Program-made: the position numbers and the translations under genes
In this document: positions 28,982-38,242 of the stretch, in pieces
How positions within the stretch are numbered: the first letter of the stretch is position 1
Layout of the letters: the number at the start of each line of letters is the position of its first letter
From: Acidicapsa dinghuensis
GTDB lineage: Bacteria > Acidobacteriota > Terriglobia > Terriglobales > Acidobacteriaceae
Direction: 5' to 3'
Length of the DNA stretch: 64,000 bases
NCBI RefSeq assembly: GCF_025685685.1
Contig: NZ_JAGSYH010000004.1
Span: 868,001 to 932,000 of the forward strand
The notes under the pieces: model-generated
The model's input: the letters and a program-made list of their open reading frames with translations, nothing else
Told to the model about the DNA's origin: nothing
Databases searched by the model: none

Positions 28982-31900
28982 TTAGAAGCTGAACCGAGCC
29001 TGGAAGTCGATAGTGCGCGATCCAAGTGCGGAGGTTGCCTGACCGAGATTAGAATTCTGAATGTTCGTTGAGATGCTGCTGGGGTTGATGTTCAAGAGGT
29101 TAAAGACATTGAAGAAGTTGGCCTTGATTTCCACGTTGGCGTTCTCGCCTAGGATTGGCATCTTTGGCAGGCCAAAGGACTTGGCGAGGTTCAGATCGAC
29201 ATTGCGGTAGTCCGGTCCACCGAAGAAGTTGCGGCCTACACCGGGAGCTGGGATGTAGGCATTCGTTGACTGGCCAGGATTGTCTGTGATGGCAGCGGCG
29301 TAATTCGGAATTTGAAAGTAGTTGTTGGCGAACTGATCGTTGTTGGTTCCAGTATTCGCCGTGCCAGGGTTGGTGAAATTGCTTCCAGTCTTGAAGGCTT
29401 CGTTGCTGGTGCTGTTGCCTGCCCCACCGAGATAGATGGGGCGAAGACTCTGGTAGCCGTAATTGCAGGTATTGCAGTAGATCTGATGCGGTGCGGTGTA
29501 GACCGGAGTCCAACCGTAGCCGGTATGGAAGGTATAGATGCCGCTGATCGACCAGCCGTCCGCGACTTTGTGTCCGAAGTTGTTGCTGTGAAAGATGACC
29601 GGCTGCCAGATACCGAAGATTTTGACGCTCTGGTTGACATCGAAGTCGGAACGGCCATAGGAGTAGTTAGGGTTATACAGATACGCGCTGCGGAAGTATG
29701 GACCCGAGTTGGTATCCAGGCTCTTGCCCCACGTGTATTGAGCTTCGGCGGAAAAGGTGTGTGAGAATTCATGCTTCAGACCAGCCAGAAGCATATTGTT
29801 GTTGGACTTGCCCTGACTGCCAAAGGTATTGACGCTGTTGACCAGTGGGTTCTGTGGCGCGCCCAGGATCTGGCCTAGAGCTGTGGCGTCGTAGTTGTAG
29901 AGCAAATGGTGGCCCGAACTACCTTCGTATCCTACATTCGCAACCCAACCCCAGCCGATGTCCCACTCCATGTCGAATGAGTAGTGATGTGCGTACTCAG
30001 TAGGCAAGTTGTGAGGCAGGCCTCCGATGTTTGCTCCTCCGGCAGTCGGAAGCCCGGCAGTGTTAAACGTGGTGATGGCATTGGGATTCACCGGATAACC
30101 GGTGATGCTGGTTGGACTGCTCGACACAGCATACAGAATGTTTGGGTTGATGTTCGTGGGCCCCGTACTGGTACCGGGAACAGAACTGGTTCCGGGCGGG
30201 TTGCCGTCATAGTTGTTTGCCGTAGCGATCTGTTGCTGGTTGTAGTTAAGACCATAACCGCCACGGAAAACGATCTTGTTGTTGGATGAAAGCGGGCTCC
30301 AGTTGAATCCGACCTGAGGGCCGAAGTTCAGTTTCTGCGCATTCCAGGCATCGATACCGGTGCGAATGGTAATGCCAGTGAGCAGAGCATCACCGCTACC
30401 GAAGGTAAGGACACCCATGTTGTTGTCTTTGTCGGTGAGAGGCCCAAAGTAGGAGTAGCGAAGGCCTGCGCTCACAGTAAGGTTTGGGCGAACCTTCCAA
30501 TCATCCTGGAAGAAGATGCCGAACATGTTCTCACGGTTGTCGTTGCGGTAGCCGCCGGGCAGGCCGGTCTTGGCCTGGAATGGGCCACCTTCCGCTTCAG
30601 GGGCATCGTTAAGGAAGTCCCAGAGATTGTAGAAGGTGTAGTTCGGTGCGCCGATGGGATCGTTGAGGTAGTAAAGACGAGTCCAGTCGAAGCCGAACTT
30701 CCAGGTTTGCGAGTGGAAAACCTTCGTGGCGACATCCTTATAGCCGTAGGTCCATTGATCGTAAATGGAGGGAGAGCTGACGCCGAGATTGCCAAGGGTG
30801 ATGTTGCCAATCTCCGAGACGTTGTCCTGCGGAAGGCCAAATGGAGCTTGCGGGTTGGTCGAGAGCTCATTCCAGCGCCAACCTGCGGCGTTGGCGCGTG
30901 CTTCATTCAGGAAGGTCGGCGAGAAGATGTGGTTCCAGATGACGGAGAATGCATCGTTGACCTGATCGTGATTAAAGAGCTGGTAGCCGAGACCACCGTT
31001 GTAAGAGGTGACCGACGAAGGAACCCAGTAGATGGCGAAGCTGGCATGATCCTTCTGCGTGATATCCGCATCGAGACGACCGTTGTATTGCTTGAAGTCG
31101 CTGTCGGTTGGATTCTTTATGGTGTACTGCGTGATGTCGGCCGTACCGGAGAATCCGCTACCCACACCGGGATTGCTGCTGTCGACATAAGTGAGGTCCT
31201 GTGTGCCCAGGGCCGAAGTCAGTGGCGAGCCAATATTCAGACCTTGACCGGTGATGGTATGGCAGGTTACGGGACCTTTTGTGGGGTCCTCATTGAGGCC
31301 TGCGCTCGCACAGTTGACCGAACTGATTGGACTTCCAAGTACAGCCGCGCCTTTGAAGTTGAGATAGGTGGCCGCGATGCTACTGGTGGGTGCGAGCGAT
31401 GTGAGGTTTGAGGTGGGAAACCACTGAGTACTGGTCGATGGAATGTTCTGGCTCTGCCCCTCATAGTTGAAGAAGAAGAAGATACGGTTCTTCCAGATGG
31501 GACCGCCAATACTACCGCCCCACTGGTTGTAGCGGTCTTCATCGCGGAGCAGTCCGCGCTCGTCTGGAGTGAGCTTATCCCCGGTTGTCGGATCGTAGGC
31601 CTGCACTGAGTTCGGGCCATTCCAGCGCTGATAGGCATTGAGGCCGGGACGCGTGACCTGAACAAAAAAGCTTCCATGAAAATCGTTGGTGCCGCTCTTG
31701 GAGGTGATTTCAGTGATGGCGCCATTGAAGCGGCCATTCTCCGCGTCATAGGCGTTACTTACAACCTTTACATTGCTGATCGAGTCTTCACTGGGAGTAA
31801 TGACCGTGGAGCCTCCCCAGACCACACTGGAGGTGCTGATGCCATCCACGGTATAACCGTTGTTTTGAAACTGACCGCCATTGGTGTTGGCGGAAGCGCC

Positions 31901-32578
31901 ATTCTCCGTAGCGAAGATGCTGCTTGAATGCCCCAGGTTTCCGCCACCACTAGAGGCAACATTCGTCTGTGTGCCAGGTGACTGGAAGCCACCGCCGCCT
32001 GCGTCCTGTGAGCCATCCGCGAGCACGCCAGGTGCGAGTTGGATGAGGCTGGTTACATCGCGTTCGAAGGAAGGCATATGTTGGATCTGGTTCTGATCGA
32101 TAACCGCGCCATTGTTGGCGGTTTCCGTATCGATGGCTGGCGTCGTTGACGCGTTGACCGTGACGGTAGCTTCGACAGTTCCGACAGAGAGAACAACATC
32201 AATGCCGTTTGCCTGTTCAGGAATGAGTTGAAGCTGATCGAGAACCTTGGTCTGGAACCCCGTCTTAGTGACTTCGAGCTTAAAGGTATCGGCGGGCAGT
32301 GCGTTGAAGTTGTAAATACCTTTGGCATCGCTGGTACGAACCTGTTTTTCATTCGTGCCAATGTTCGTCAGGGTGAGGGTAGCACCCGAAACGACGGCGC
32401 CGGTTGTGTCGGTTACGGTGCCCTGAATGGATGTGCGGTACTGAGCCTGCGCAAGGGGCGCAGTGACGAGGATAAGAACGGCGATAAGCCATCCTGGCAG
32501 GGTATTCAGGCTAATCCGCCTGCTCTGCAAGATGGCGCGATTACTTGCAATCGAAGTTACATGCGTTGTGCGTTGCAT
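28982..32578 (-). CDS. Oar-type TonB-dependent receptor with carboxypeptidase-regulatory-like domain
   Basis: The ATG at 32578 has GGAGG 4 nt upstream; the frame extends further but without a ribosome site. The 1198-residue product has a signal peptide (VLILVTAPLAQA), a CarboxypepD_reg-like domain (about 45-125: GTVTDTTGAVVSGATLTLTN), a plug-like region and a very long beta-barrel ending DFQARFSF with a terminal aromatic beta-signal. Acidobacterial Oar-like proteins are presumed energised outer-membrane importers for oligosaccharides or peptides. The 18-bp LacI operator shared with the GH39 operon links it to xylo-oligosaccharide uptake. No ligand-binding SusD partner is nearby. Confidence 0.9.
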   Translation of the reverse strand: MQRTTHVTSIASNRAILQSRRISLNTLPGWLIAVLILVTAPLAQAQYRTSIQGTVTDTTGAVVSGATLTLTNIGTNEKQVRTSDAKGIYNFNALPADTFKLEVTKTGFQTKVLDQLQLIPEQANGIDVVLSVGTVEATVTVNASTTPAIDTETANNGAVIDQNQIQHMPSFERDVTSLIQLAPGVLADGSQDAGGGGFQSPGTQTNVASSGGGNLGHSSSIFATENGASANTNGGQFQNNGYTVDGISTSSVVWGGSTVITPSEDSISNVKVVSNAYDAENGRFNGAITEITSKSGTNDFHGSFFVQVTRPGLNAYQRWNGPNSVQAYDPTTGDKLTPDERGLLRDEDRYNQWGGSIGGPIWKNRIFFFFNYEGQSQNIPSTSTQWFPTSNLTSLAPTSSIAATYLNFKGAAVLGSPISSVNCASAGLNEDPTKGPVTCHTITGQGLNIGSPLTSALGTQDLTYVDSSNPGVGSGFSGTADITQYTIKNPTDSDFKQYNGRLDADITQKDHASFAIYWVPSSVTSYNGGLGYQLFNHDQVNDAFSVIWNHIFSPTFLNEARANAAGWRWNELSTNPQAPFGLPQDNVSEIGNITLGNLGVSSPSIYDQWTYGYKDVATKVFHSQTWKFGFDWTRLYYLNDPIGAPNYTFYNLWDFLNDAPEAEGGPFQAKTGLPGGYRNDNRENMFGIFFQDDWKVRPNLTVSAGLRYSYFGPLTDKDNNMGVLTFGSGDALLTGITIRTGIDAWNAQKLNFGPQVGFNWSPLSSNNKIVFRGGYGLNYNQQQIATANNYDGNPPGTSSVPGTSTGPTNINPNILYAVSSSPTSITGYPVNPNAITTFNTAGLPTAGGANIGGLPHNLPTEYAHHYSFDMEWDIGWGWVANVGYEGSSGHHLLYNYDATALGQILGAPQNPLVNSVNTFGSQGKSNNNMLLAGLKHEFSHTFSAEAQYTWGKSLDTNSGPYFRSAYLYNPNYSYGRSDFDVNQSVKIFGIWQPVIFHSNNFGHKVADGWSISGIYTFHTGYGWTPVYTAPHQIYCNTCNYGYQSLRPIYLGGAGNSTSNEAFKTGSNFTNPGTANTGTNNDQFANNYFQIPNYAAAITDNPGQSTNAYIPAPGVGRNFFGGPDYRNVDLNLAKSFGLPKMPILGENANVEIKANFFNVFNLLNINPSSISTNIQNSNLGQATSALGSRTIDFQARFSF

Positions 32579-32685
32579 TGGACCTCCGTAATTTGGCAGC
32601 AGGAATTGCTCAGGCAATTTCTTGTTCTTATGTCGCGTCGCAGAAGCTCGGTCAAAGAGGAGGAGCGGCGGCGCACGAAGCCTAA

Positions 32686-32703
32686 TGCGCAAGCGATTGC
32701 GCA
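32686..32703 (-). promoter_or_regulatory. LacI-family operator, copy 2 (TonB receptor)
   Basis: This is TGCGCAAGCGATTGCGCA as read on the plus strand, identical over all 18 bp to the site at 24299-24316. It lies about 108 bp upstream of the receptor ATG and just downstream of the candidate -10. The flanking bases differ between the two copies, so only the operator is conserved. Confidence 0.8.
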
Positions 32704-32714
32704 ACCGGATATAA

Positions 32715-32744
32715 GTGATAGCACCCGGAAATAACGATAGTCAA
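32715..32744 (-). promoter_or_regulatory. Candidate promoter of the first TonB receptor
   Basis: Reading the minus strand, TTGACT (32744-32739) and TATCAC (32720-32715) are 18 nt apart. A TTATAT closer to the operator is an alternative -10. The order -35, -10, operator matches the GH39 promoter. Confidence 0.5.
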
Positions 32745-32886
32745 GTTGATCGGTCAGCCGATTGGGCGACGAGCGAAAAAGCGCTTAATTTCCCGTCGGC
32801 ATCTCCTCAACTGCTTGTACTTTTAAGATGCACACACGAGAAATTTGTTCGCAAAATCGTGAACCGATTACTTCGAGTGTCATCCA

Positions 32887-34026
32887 TCAAAGGATGGAGC
32901 GTTGCGAGACTGCTATCGGTACGCGCGGGAGCGCGATGCCCAGCAGGAGCATCAGGACAGCGGCGACGAACGGAACAGCGAGACCTGCACGCAGGGAAGA
33001 TGCTGTGGTGGAGACAATGCCTGTGACCCAGGGCAGAAAAGCTGAGCCTATGCCTGCGATAAAGAAGATGAGCGTATTTTCTGAGTATTGAAGAGCTGCG
33101 GCCAACAGCAACGGGTAGATAGGTCCCAATCCAAAACCTGTGAGAAAGACACCACAGAGGATAGCAAGGTTAGACTGCATGCTAACGAGCAGCGCAGCTC
33201 CGACAATGACGATGATGAAACTCTCGAACAGCACGGGGCGTTCGTAACGTCGCAGATATAGCAGCGTGGAGGCAAGTGTACGGCTGATCATGAGACCAGC
33301 CCAGAAGCACGTGCCTGCCGTTACGGTGGTAGTCACAGTGTGTTGCGTGCGTTGCACGTATGCAGCGATCCATCCCCCCATGGAACTTTCAACGCCAGTG
33401 GGCAGAAGGATGATAAGCATAAGAGTCAAAGGCCATGCGGTCAAACTCCATTGAAGCCGGGGAGCGATTGTTGCCGCATCTGAATGGGGTGTATCTTGTT
33501 CAGCCAGCATCGCCCATAGGCCAACAAGGCAGAAAAGGAAACTGACGCCTGCGAAGATAACGGTAATGCTCGTGACGCGGAGAGACTGCTCAGCAAGTCT
33601 GGGGCAAATACATGCGCCGAGCGCCCAGACGAGATTGAGGCGATTGAGTTCAGCACTGCGCCGATGCTGGTATCGTGCCGCCAGAAGCAAACTGGTTGCT
33701 GTCATCGTAAGGCCAAGGCCGAGGCCGAAGATGGACATGCTCAGGAAGCTGCTCCAGCGAGCACTGAAGATCATGCCTAATGCGCCTGCTGCGGAGAGGA
33801 ATGCTCCTGCTGCAAGCGATTGACTGCGGGAAGGACGCACGGCGAGCGCACCGAGTGAAGATCCTAGCCAGCCGAGAAAAAGAAGCATACCGGCCTGGCG
33901 ATCCGACAGCGACCACCGGGCGATCATGACTGGCATGACAGAACCGGGTAAGGCCATGCCGATGCCAGTCGCGGCAAACCCGAGATAGATGATCAGCCGT
34001 GAAAGGATTCGAAAGGGCAAGGACAT
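32887..34026 (-). CDS. MFS transporter
   Basis: This protein (379 residues) has about 12 hydrophobic segments with the MFS loop pattern (RWSLSDRQAGMLLFLGWLGSSLGAL after TM1/TM2) and a GFGLGPIYPLLLAAAL segment near the C-terminus, resembling FucP-like or BsdA-like sugar carriers. It lies upstream of the first TonB receptor on the same strand, but a promoter and operator separate the two. No ribosome site is clear at the ATG. A role as inner-membrane importer of the sugars taken up by the receptor is possible, not shown. Confidence 0.8.
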   Translation of the reverse strand: MSLPFRILSRLIIYLGFAATGIGMALPGSVMPVMIARWSLSDRQAGMLLFLGWLGSSLGALAVRPSRSQSLAAGAFLSAAGALGMIFSARWSSFLSMSIFGLGLGLTMTATSLLLAARYQHRRSAELNRLNLVWALGACICPRLAEQSLRVTSITVIFAGVSFLFCLVGLWAMLAEQDTPHSDAATIAPRLQWSLTAWPLTLMLIILLPTGVESSMGGWIAAYVQRTQHTVTTTVTAGTCFWAGLMISRTLASTLLYLRRYERPVLFESFIIVIVGAALLVSMQSNLAILCGVFLTGFGLGPIYPLLLAAALQYSENTLIFFIAGIGSAFLPWVTGIVSTTASSLRAGLAVPFVAAVLMLLLGIALPRVPIAVSQRSIL

Positions 34027-34242
34027 AGTGTGTAGTGTTCGTGAACTAGCAGTGACGTTGCCGCCTGAACGATCTTACTTTGCGGGACACGATACAGCGA
34101 AAGGAGATAGATCCTCTTCTTGTTGCCTGAATGGATAAGGACTGGAAGATTCTGGCAATGCATGATTCCACGAGCGGCTTGCGGAGATTAGGGAGGTCCG
34201 CGTTTAATTAGGATTCACGCTGAGTAATCGGTGGAGACCATT

Positions 34243-34707
34243 ATGTCCGAATTGCTGACACCAGGAACACAGGCGCCGGATTTTGAGCTGCCGGTTACCC
34301 CTGACCGCAAATTGAAACTGAGCGATCTGCGAGGAAAACCGGTGATTCTCGCCTTTTATCCCGCTGACTGGAGTCCGGTTTGCGGAGACCAGATGGCCCT
34401 GTATAACGAGATACTCCCGGAGTTTCAGCGTCACGACGCACAGCTGATCGGGATTTCGGTCGACGGTGCGTGGTGCCACATGGCTTATGCGGAGGATCAT
34501 AAGCTCGAGTTTCCTTTGTTGGCCGACTTTGAGCCGAAGGGTGCGGTTTCACGCAGTTATGGAGCCTACTTCGCACCGGCTGGCTTTTCACAGAGAGCGC
34601 TGTTCGTTATCGATAAGGACGGAGTGATTCGCTGGAGCTATTGCGCTCCTCTAGGCGAAAATCCGGGGGCAGAGGGCATTCTGCAAGCGCTTGAAGAACT
34701 GCCTTAG
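34243..34707 (+). CDS. Peroxiredoxin (AhpC/TSA-BCP type)
   Basis: The ATG at 34243 has GGAG 6 nt upstream (a GTG at 34231 is in frame but overlaps that site), giving 154 residues. The peroxidatic Cys47 lies in YPADWSPVCGDQ, a PxxxSxxC form of the usual PxxxTxxC. A second cysteine, Cys78, could act in resolution. The N-terminal GTQAPDFELP motif is typical. It reduces peroxides in the cytoplasm using thioredoxin-like donors. The DsbA-like gene 22 nt downstream may be its partner. Confidence 0.9.
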   Translation: MSELLTPGTQAPDFELPVTPDRKLKLSDLRGKPVILAFYPADWSPVCGDQMALYNEILPEFQRHDAQLIGISVDGAWCHMAYAEDHKLEFPLLADFEPKGAVSRSYGAYFAPAGFSQRALFVIDKDGVIRWSYCAPLGENPGAEGILQALEELP

Positions 34708-34729
34708 AGTGCCACGCATAGAGGAATTG

Positions 34730-35257
34730 ATGCCAAAGCTTACAGTTCCTGTCAGTAAAGAGGATCATGCGGAGGGCATGACTGACGCGCGCTGCACACT
34801 CGTGGAGTATGGAGACTATCAGTGCCTGAATTGCGGCGCGGCCTATCCTCTGGTGAAGCGCTTGCAGCGGCATTTCGGATCGCAGCTCAGATTTGTTTTC
34901 CGGAACTTTCCTATGACCCGATTGCATGCTGAAGCTGAGAATGCTGCTCAGGTAGCGGAGTTTGCAGGTGCGCATGGCAAGTTCTGGGAAGTTCATGACC
35001 TACTACTTGAAAACCAGTTGCGGCTGGGAGATGCGCTTTACGCGGAGATTGGGGAACAGTGCGGGCTTCAACTCGCAGACTTGCGGGATGCTCTGCAACA
35101 ACAGGTATTTTTGAAGCGTGTGCGGGACGATTTTGCCGGAGGCGTGCGCAGCGGCGTGAATGGAACACCGACGTTCTTCGTGAACGATGAACGATTTAAT
35201 GGCCCAAAAGATTTCGAGCATTTGTCACAGGCAATCGAGGACGCGATCAGACAATAA
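34730..35257 (+). CDS. DsbA-family thiol oxidoreductase, cytoplasmic
   Basis: The ATG at 34730 has GAGGA 4 nt upstream; the frame extends to 34691 without support. The 175-residue protein has a CLNC redox site (residues 32-35) in VEYGDYQCLNCGAAYP and the cis-Pro loop in NGTPTFFVN, the DsbA/thioredoxin_4 pattern. There is no signal peptide, so it should work in the cytoplasm, like the DsbA-like domain found fused to NhaA or in FrnE-type proteins. Coupled to the peroxiredoxin gene, it may regenerate the peroxidase. Confidence 0.87.
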   Translation: MPKLTVPVSKEDHAEGMTDARCTLVEYGDYQCLNCGAAYPLVKRLQRHFGSQLRFVFRNFPMTRLHAEAENAAQVAEFAGAHGKFWEVHDLLLENQLRLGDALYAEIGEQCGLQLADLRDALQQQVFLKRVRDDFAGGVRSGVNGTPTFFVNDERFNGPKDFEHLSQAIEDAIRQ

Positions 35258-35305
35258 GCTTTGCCGCATCCCCGATTCCCTGCCCTGCTATTTAGTGCTC
35301 AATAA

Positions 35306-36304
35306 TCAGCGGTAACTGTGGCCTAGCACGGGATGCGGCTCGTACGGCTCTTCAAGCCGAGCGATTTCCTCGGGAGATAGTTGAGTGCTGAGCGCGGCAA
35401 GTGCGTCCTCAAGCTGATACATTTTGCTGGCGCCGATAATGGGAGCACTCACGCCGGGCCTGGAGAGAATCCATGCCAGGGCGACCTGCGCATTCTTGAC
35501 TCCACGAGCCTGAGCAATCTCTGACAGGCGATCGACTACAGTGAAATCCGACGAACGGTAGTAAAGACTGTGTGCGAACTCGTCTGTGCGGGCCCGCGTG
35601 GTTTCACTTTGCTTCTTGTCCTCATCGGGTTTGCGATTGCCAGCCAGGAAGCCACGGGCAAGCGGACTCCAGGGAATCAAGCCGACGCCTTCGGAAAGAC
35701 AGAGCGGAATCATCTCGCGCTCTTCTTCGCGATAGACGAGGTTGTAATGATTCTGCATAGTCACGAAACGTGCGAAACCATGGCTGCGCTGCGTTTCAAG
35801 CATCTTGAGGAACTGCCATGCGTACATAGAAGACGCACCGATGTAGAGCGCTTTGCCTGCGCGCACCACATCGTTGAGAGCCTCGACGGTTTCTTCGATG
35901 GGAGTGCGGGGATCGAAACGATGGATCTGGTAGAGATCCACATAGTCGGTTCCCAGGCGTTTGAGGCTCTTATCGATCGCGGTTAGTATGTGCTTGCGCG
36001 AAAGACCCCGATCGTTGGGATTGTCTGACATCGGGTTGAAAACTTTCGTCGCGATGACAAGGTTTTCGCGCGGTCCTGCGAACTCTTTCAGTGCGCGTCC
36101 AGTGATCTCTTCACTGACACCGAGCGAATACATATCGGCTGTATCGAAAAAATTGATGCCAGCCTCAACAGCGCGGCGGATCAGCGGCTTGGATTCTTCC
36201 TCTTCCAGCACCCACTCACGCCACGATTTGGCACCGTAGGTCATCATGCCCAGACACAGGCGTGAGACTTTGACACCAGTCGTCCCAAGGTTTACATAGT
36301 CCAT
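35306..36304 (-). CDS. Aldo/keto reductase
   Basis: GGAG lies 8 nt before the ATG at 36304 (TTG at 36307 precedes it). The 332-residue (beta/alpha)8 protein has the full AKR tetrad: Asp and Tyr in FFDTADMYSLG, Lys in LVIATKVF and His in LYQIHRFD. C-terminal NADPH-binding residues are in APIIGASK. The overall form matches the YajO/Tas-like aldo-keto reductases that reduce aldehydes or sugars with NADPH. It stands alone. Confidence 0.92.
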   Translation of the reverse strand: MDYVNLGTTGVKVSRLCLGMMTYGAKSWREWVLEEEESKPLIRRAVEAGINFFDTADMYSLGVSEEITGRALKEFAGPRENLVIATKVFNPMSDNPNDRGLSRKHILTAIDKSLKRLGTDYVDLYQIHRFDPRTPIEETVEALNDVVRAGKALYIGASSMYAWQFLKMLETQRSHGFARFVTMQNHYNLVYREEEREMIPLCLSEGVGLIPWSPLARGFLAGNRKPDEDKKQSETTRARTDEFAHSLYYRSSDFTVVDRLSEIAQARGVKNAQVALAWILSRPGVSAPIIGASKMYQLEDALAALSTQLSPEEIARLEEPYEPHPVLGHSYR

Positions 36305-36471
36305 CAAAGCTACTCCAGAAACAATTGTGCGATCTGTCGAACTCGATCCGTTGGATGTTCGGCATACTCAGCAAGATGTGCAGACAAGATGAATGTCAAA
36401 AACGAAAGGTCCATCACAAAACGAAAGGCCCACCACGCGATGGACCTTTCCTATGGAAGATAGGTTCCGAG

Positions 36472-38085
36472 TTACCTTGAACCGCGGGCCTCAGAAGAAT
36501 GTGCACCGCTTCCCGCAACACTCTGCGGCAGTGCCCACGCGAACATCACACTTCCCGAACCCTCCAGCACATATTGCCGCCCATCGAGTTCGTATGTGAT
36601 GGGTGACGTCTGCATGCCGGAGCCTGTGCCTGCATGCCAAAGCGTCTTGCCGTCGTCAGTGGAAAGAACGATAAAGTTGCCTTCACCATCACCTGTAAAG
36701 GTGAGTCCCGAGTCGGTTGTCAGCACACCGGCCCCAGAACCGCCCCGGCCAACATCATGCGACCAGCGAATCTTGCCGGTCTGATAATCGATGGCTTCAA
36801 TCACACCTTTGCCCCAGAGGCCGTAGTCGGCGCCTGCCCACCCATAATCGCCATCGGCCGGCTTGGCAAAATACACGCTCCAGCTCGGATGAGCGTCGAC
36901 AATGAACAGTCCTGTCTTAGGATCGAAGCTGGGAGACCGATAGTTTGTCATGCCGCCCTCATCCGGAGCGATCAGGCGGCCATCTGGCTTGGGCTCTTTA
37001 TCTGGATTAGGAATAGGACGGCCATCCTTGTCGATCCCGAGAGCCCAGTTCACCGGTCCAAAAGGCGTAGTCAGCAGGCTCTTTCCGTTGGTACGGTCGA
37101 GAACGAAGAAATAGCCATTGCGCGAACTCTGCATCAGCATCTTTCGCGGCTGGCCGTGGAAGTTGGCGTCGACCAGCATTGGAACTTCTACAGCGTCCCA
37201 ATCGTGCGTGTCGTGCGGCGATGCGGAAAATCCCCAGGCGAGTTTACCTGTATCCGGGTTGAGTGCAACGATGCTGCAGGTCCACTCATCATCTCCTGGA
37301 CGCGGCTTGCCGTTGAGCACAGGGGTAGGATTGCCGGTCCCCCAGTAGAGCAGGTTTAACTCAGGATCGTAGGTGCCTGTGATCCAGGTCATGCCGCCAG
37401 TTGTCTTTCCCGGCGTGCCTGGCGGTGGCGTCGCATCCCACTCCCACTGCACTTCTCCAGTCTCCGGATCGAAAGACCTTAGAAGACCAGTGATATTGTC
37501 TAAATCGCCGCCAACGCCGACAATGACGTGGTTATGCACCACCAGCGGAGCAACTGTAGACCAATAGCCCTTTTTCACATCGGCAATGACCTTATCCCAG
37601 CGGATTGTGCCGTCCTTGGCATTCAGCGAGATCAAGTGCGCATCCGGGGTGACAAAGAAGAGCGAATCTTTGTACATGGCCACTCCACGGTGGCCGATGT
37701 GGTCTCCCTCAGTAGTGGGATGGTTGAAATGCCAGATCATGTGGCCGGATCGGGCATCCACAGCCCATACATTATCCGGAACACTGAAATACAAAATGCC
37801 ATCGACCAGAAGCGGCGATGATTTGATCGTGGCGGGCTGATCCGTCTGGAACGCCCAAGCCAGCGTTAGATCATGCACATTGTGCGCATTGATCTGCGTC
37901 AGGCTGCTGTGGCGGCGGCCTGTGTAATCGCCATGGTAGCTCGGCCAGCTGTCTTTCGAGGGATGCAGGATATCCTGATTCGTGAGATTCTGCGCAGCGG
38001 CAAGGTTGGGAAGCGTGACAATCGAGCCGAGCGCCGCTACCGAGAGCAGACGCAGTACGGAATCCAAGGCAAGTTTTTTCGGCAT
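36472..38085 (-). CDS. PQQ-dependent alcohol/sugar dehydrogenase-like beta-propeller protein
   Basis: The ATG at 38085 (GGA 7 nt upstream) gives 537 residues with a signal peptide ending LAAAQ. The body has repeated tryptophan-docking motifs (GTIRWDK, GEVQWEW, GKLAWGF, GKIRWSH, GKTLWHA) of an eight-bladed quinoprotein propeller, and SPHDTHDWD carries the conserved Asp pair near calcium and PQQ. Only one cysteine is present, so the vicinal Cys-Cys disulphide of methanol/ethanol dehydrogenases is absent. No cytochrome c gene adjoins it. It likely oxidises an alcohol or aldose in the periplasm; a link to xylonate formation is only a hypothesis. Confidence 0.83.
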   Translation of the reverse strand: MPKKLALDSVLRLLSVAALGSIVTLPNLAAAQNLTNQDILHPSKDSWPSYHGDYTGRRHSSLTQINAHNVHDLTLAWAFQTDQPATIKSSPLLVDGILYFSVPDNVWAVDARSGHMIWHFNHPTTEGDHIGHRGVAMYKDSLFFVTPDAHLISLNAKDGTIRWDKVIADVKKGYWSTVAPLVVHNHVIVGVGGDLDNITGLLRSFDPETGEVQWEWDATPPPGTPGKTTGGMTWITGTYDPELNLLYWGTGNPTPVLNGKPRPGDDEWTCSIVALNPDTGKLAWGFSASPHDTHDWDAVEVPMLVDANFHGQPRKMLMQSSRNGYFFVLDRTNGKSLLTTPFGPVNWALGIDKDGRPIPNPDKEPKPDGRLIAPDEGGMTNYRSPSFDPKTGLFIVDAHPSWSVYFAKPADGDYGWAGADYGLWGKGVIEAIDYQTGKIRWSHDVGRGGSGAGVLTTDSGLTFTGDGEGNFIVLSTDDGKTLWHAGTGSGMQTSPITYELDGRQYVLEGSGSVMFAWALPQSVAGSGAHSSEARGSR

Positions 38086-38128
38086 AGTTAAATCCAAGGA
38101 ACCACAGTAAATCACCGGGGTCAGAGAA

Positions 38129-38205
<77 letters not shown>

Positions 38206-38242
38206 ATGGCTCGACACTCGTTATTGTATCGTTCGTGCGGGG

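Larger units (their letters stand above)
32579..32886. other. Regulatory intergenic region upstream of the first TonB receptor
   Basis: The 308-nt gap holds, on the minus strand, a promoter-like pair and the LacI operator (described separately). The receptor leader from the expected start to the ATG is about 110-130 nt. No open frame here is convincing. Confidence 0.6.
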
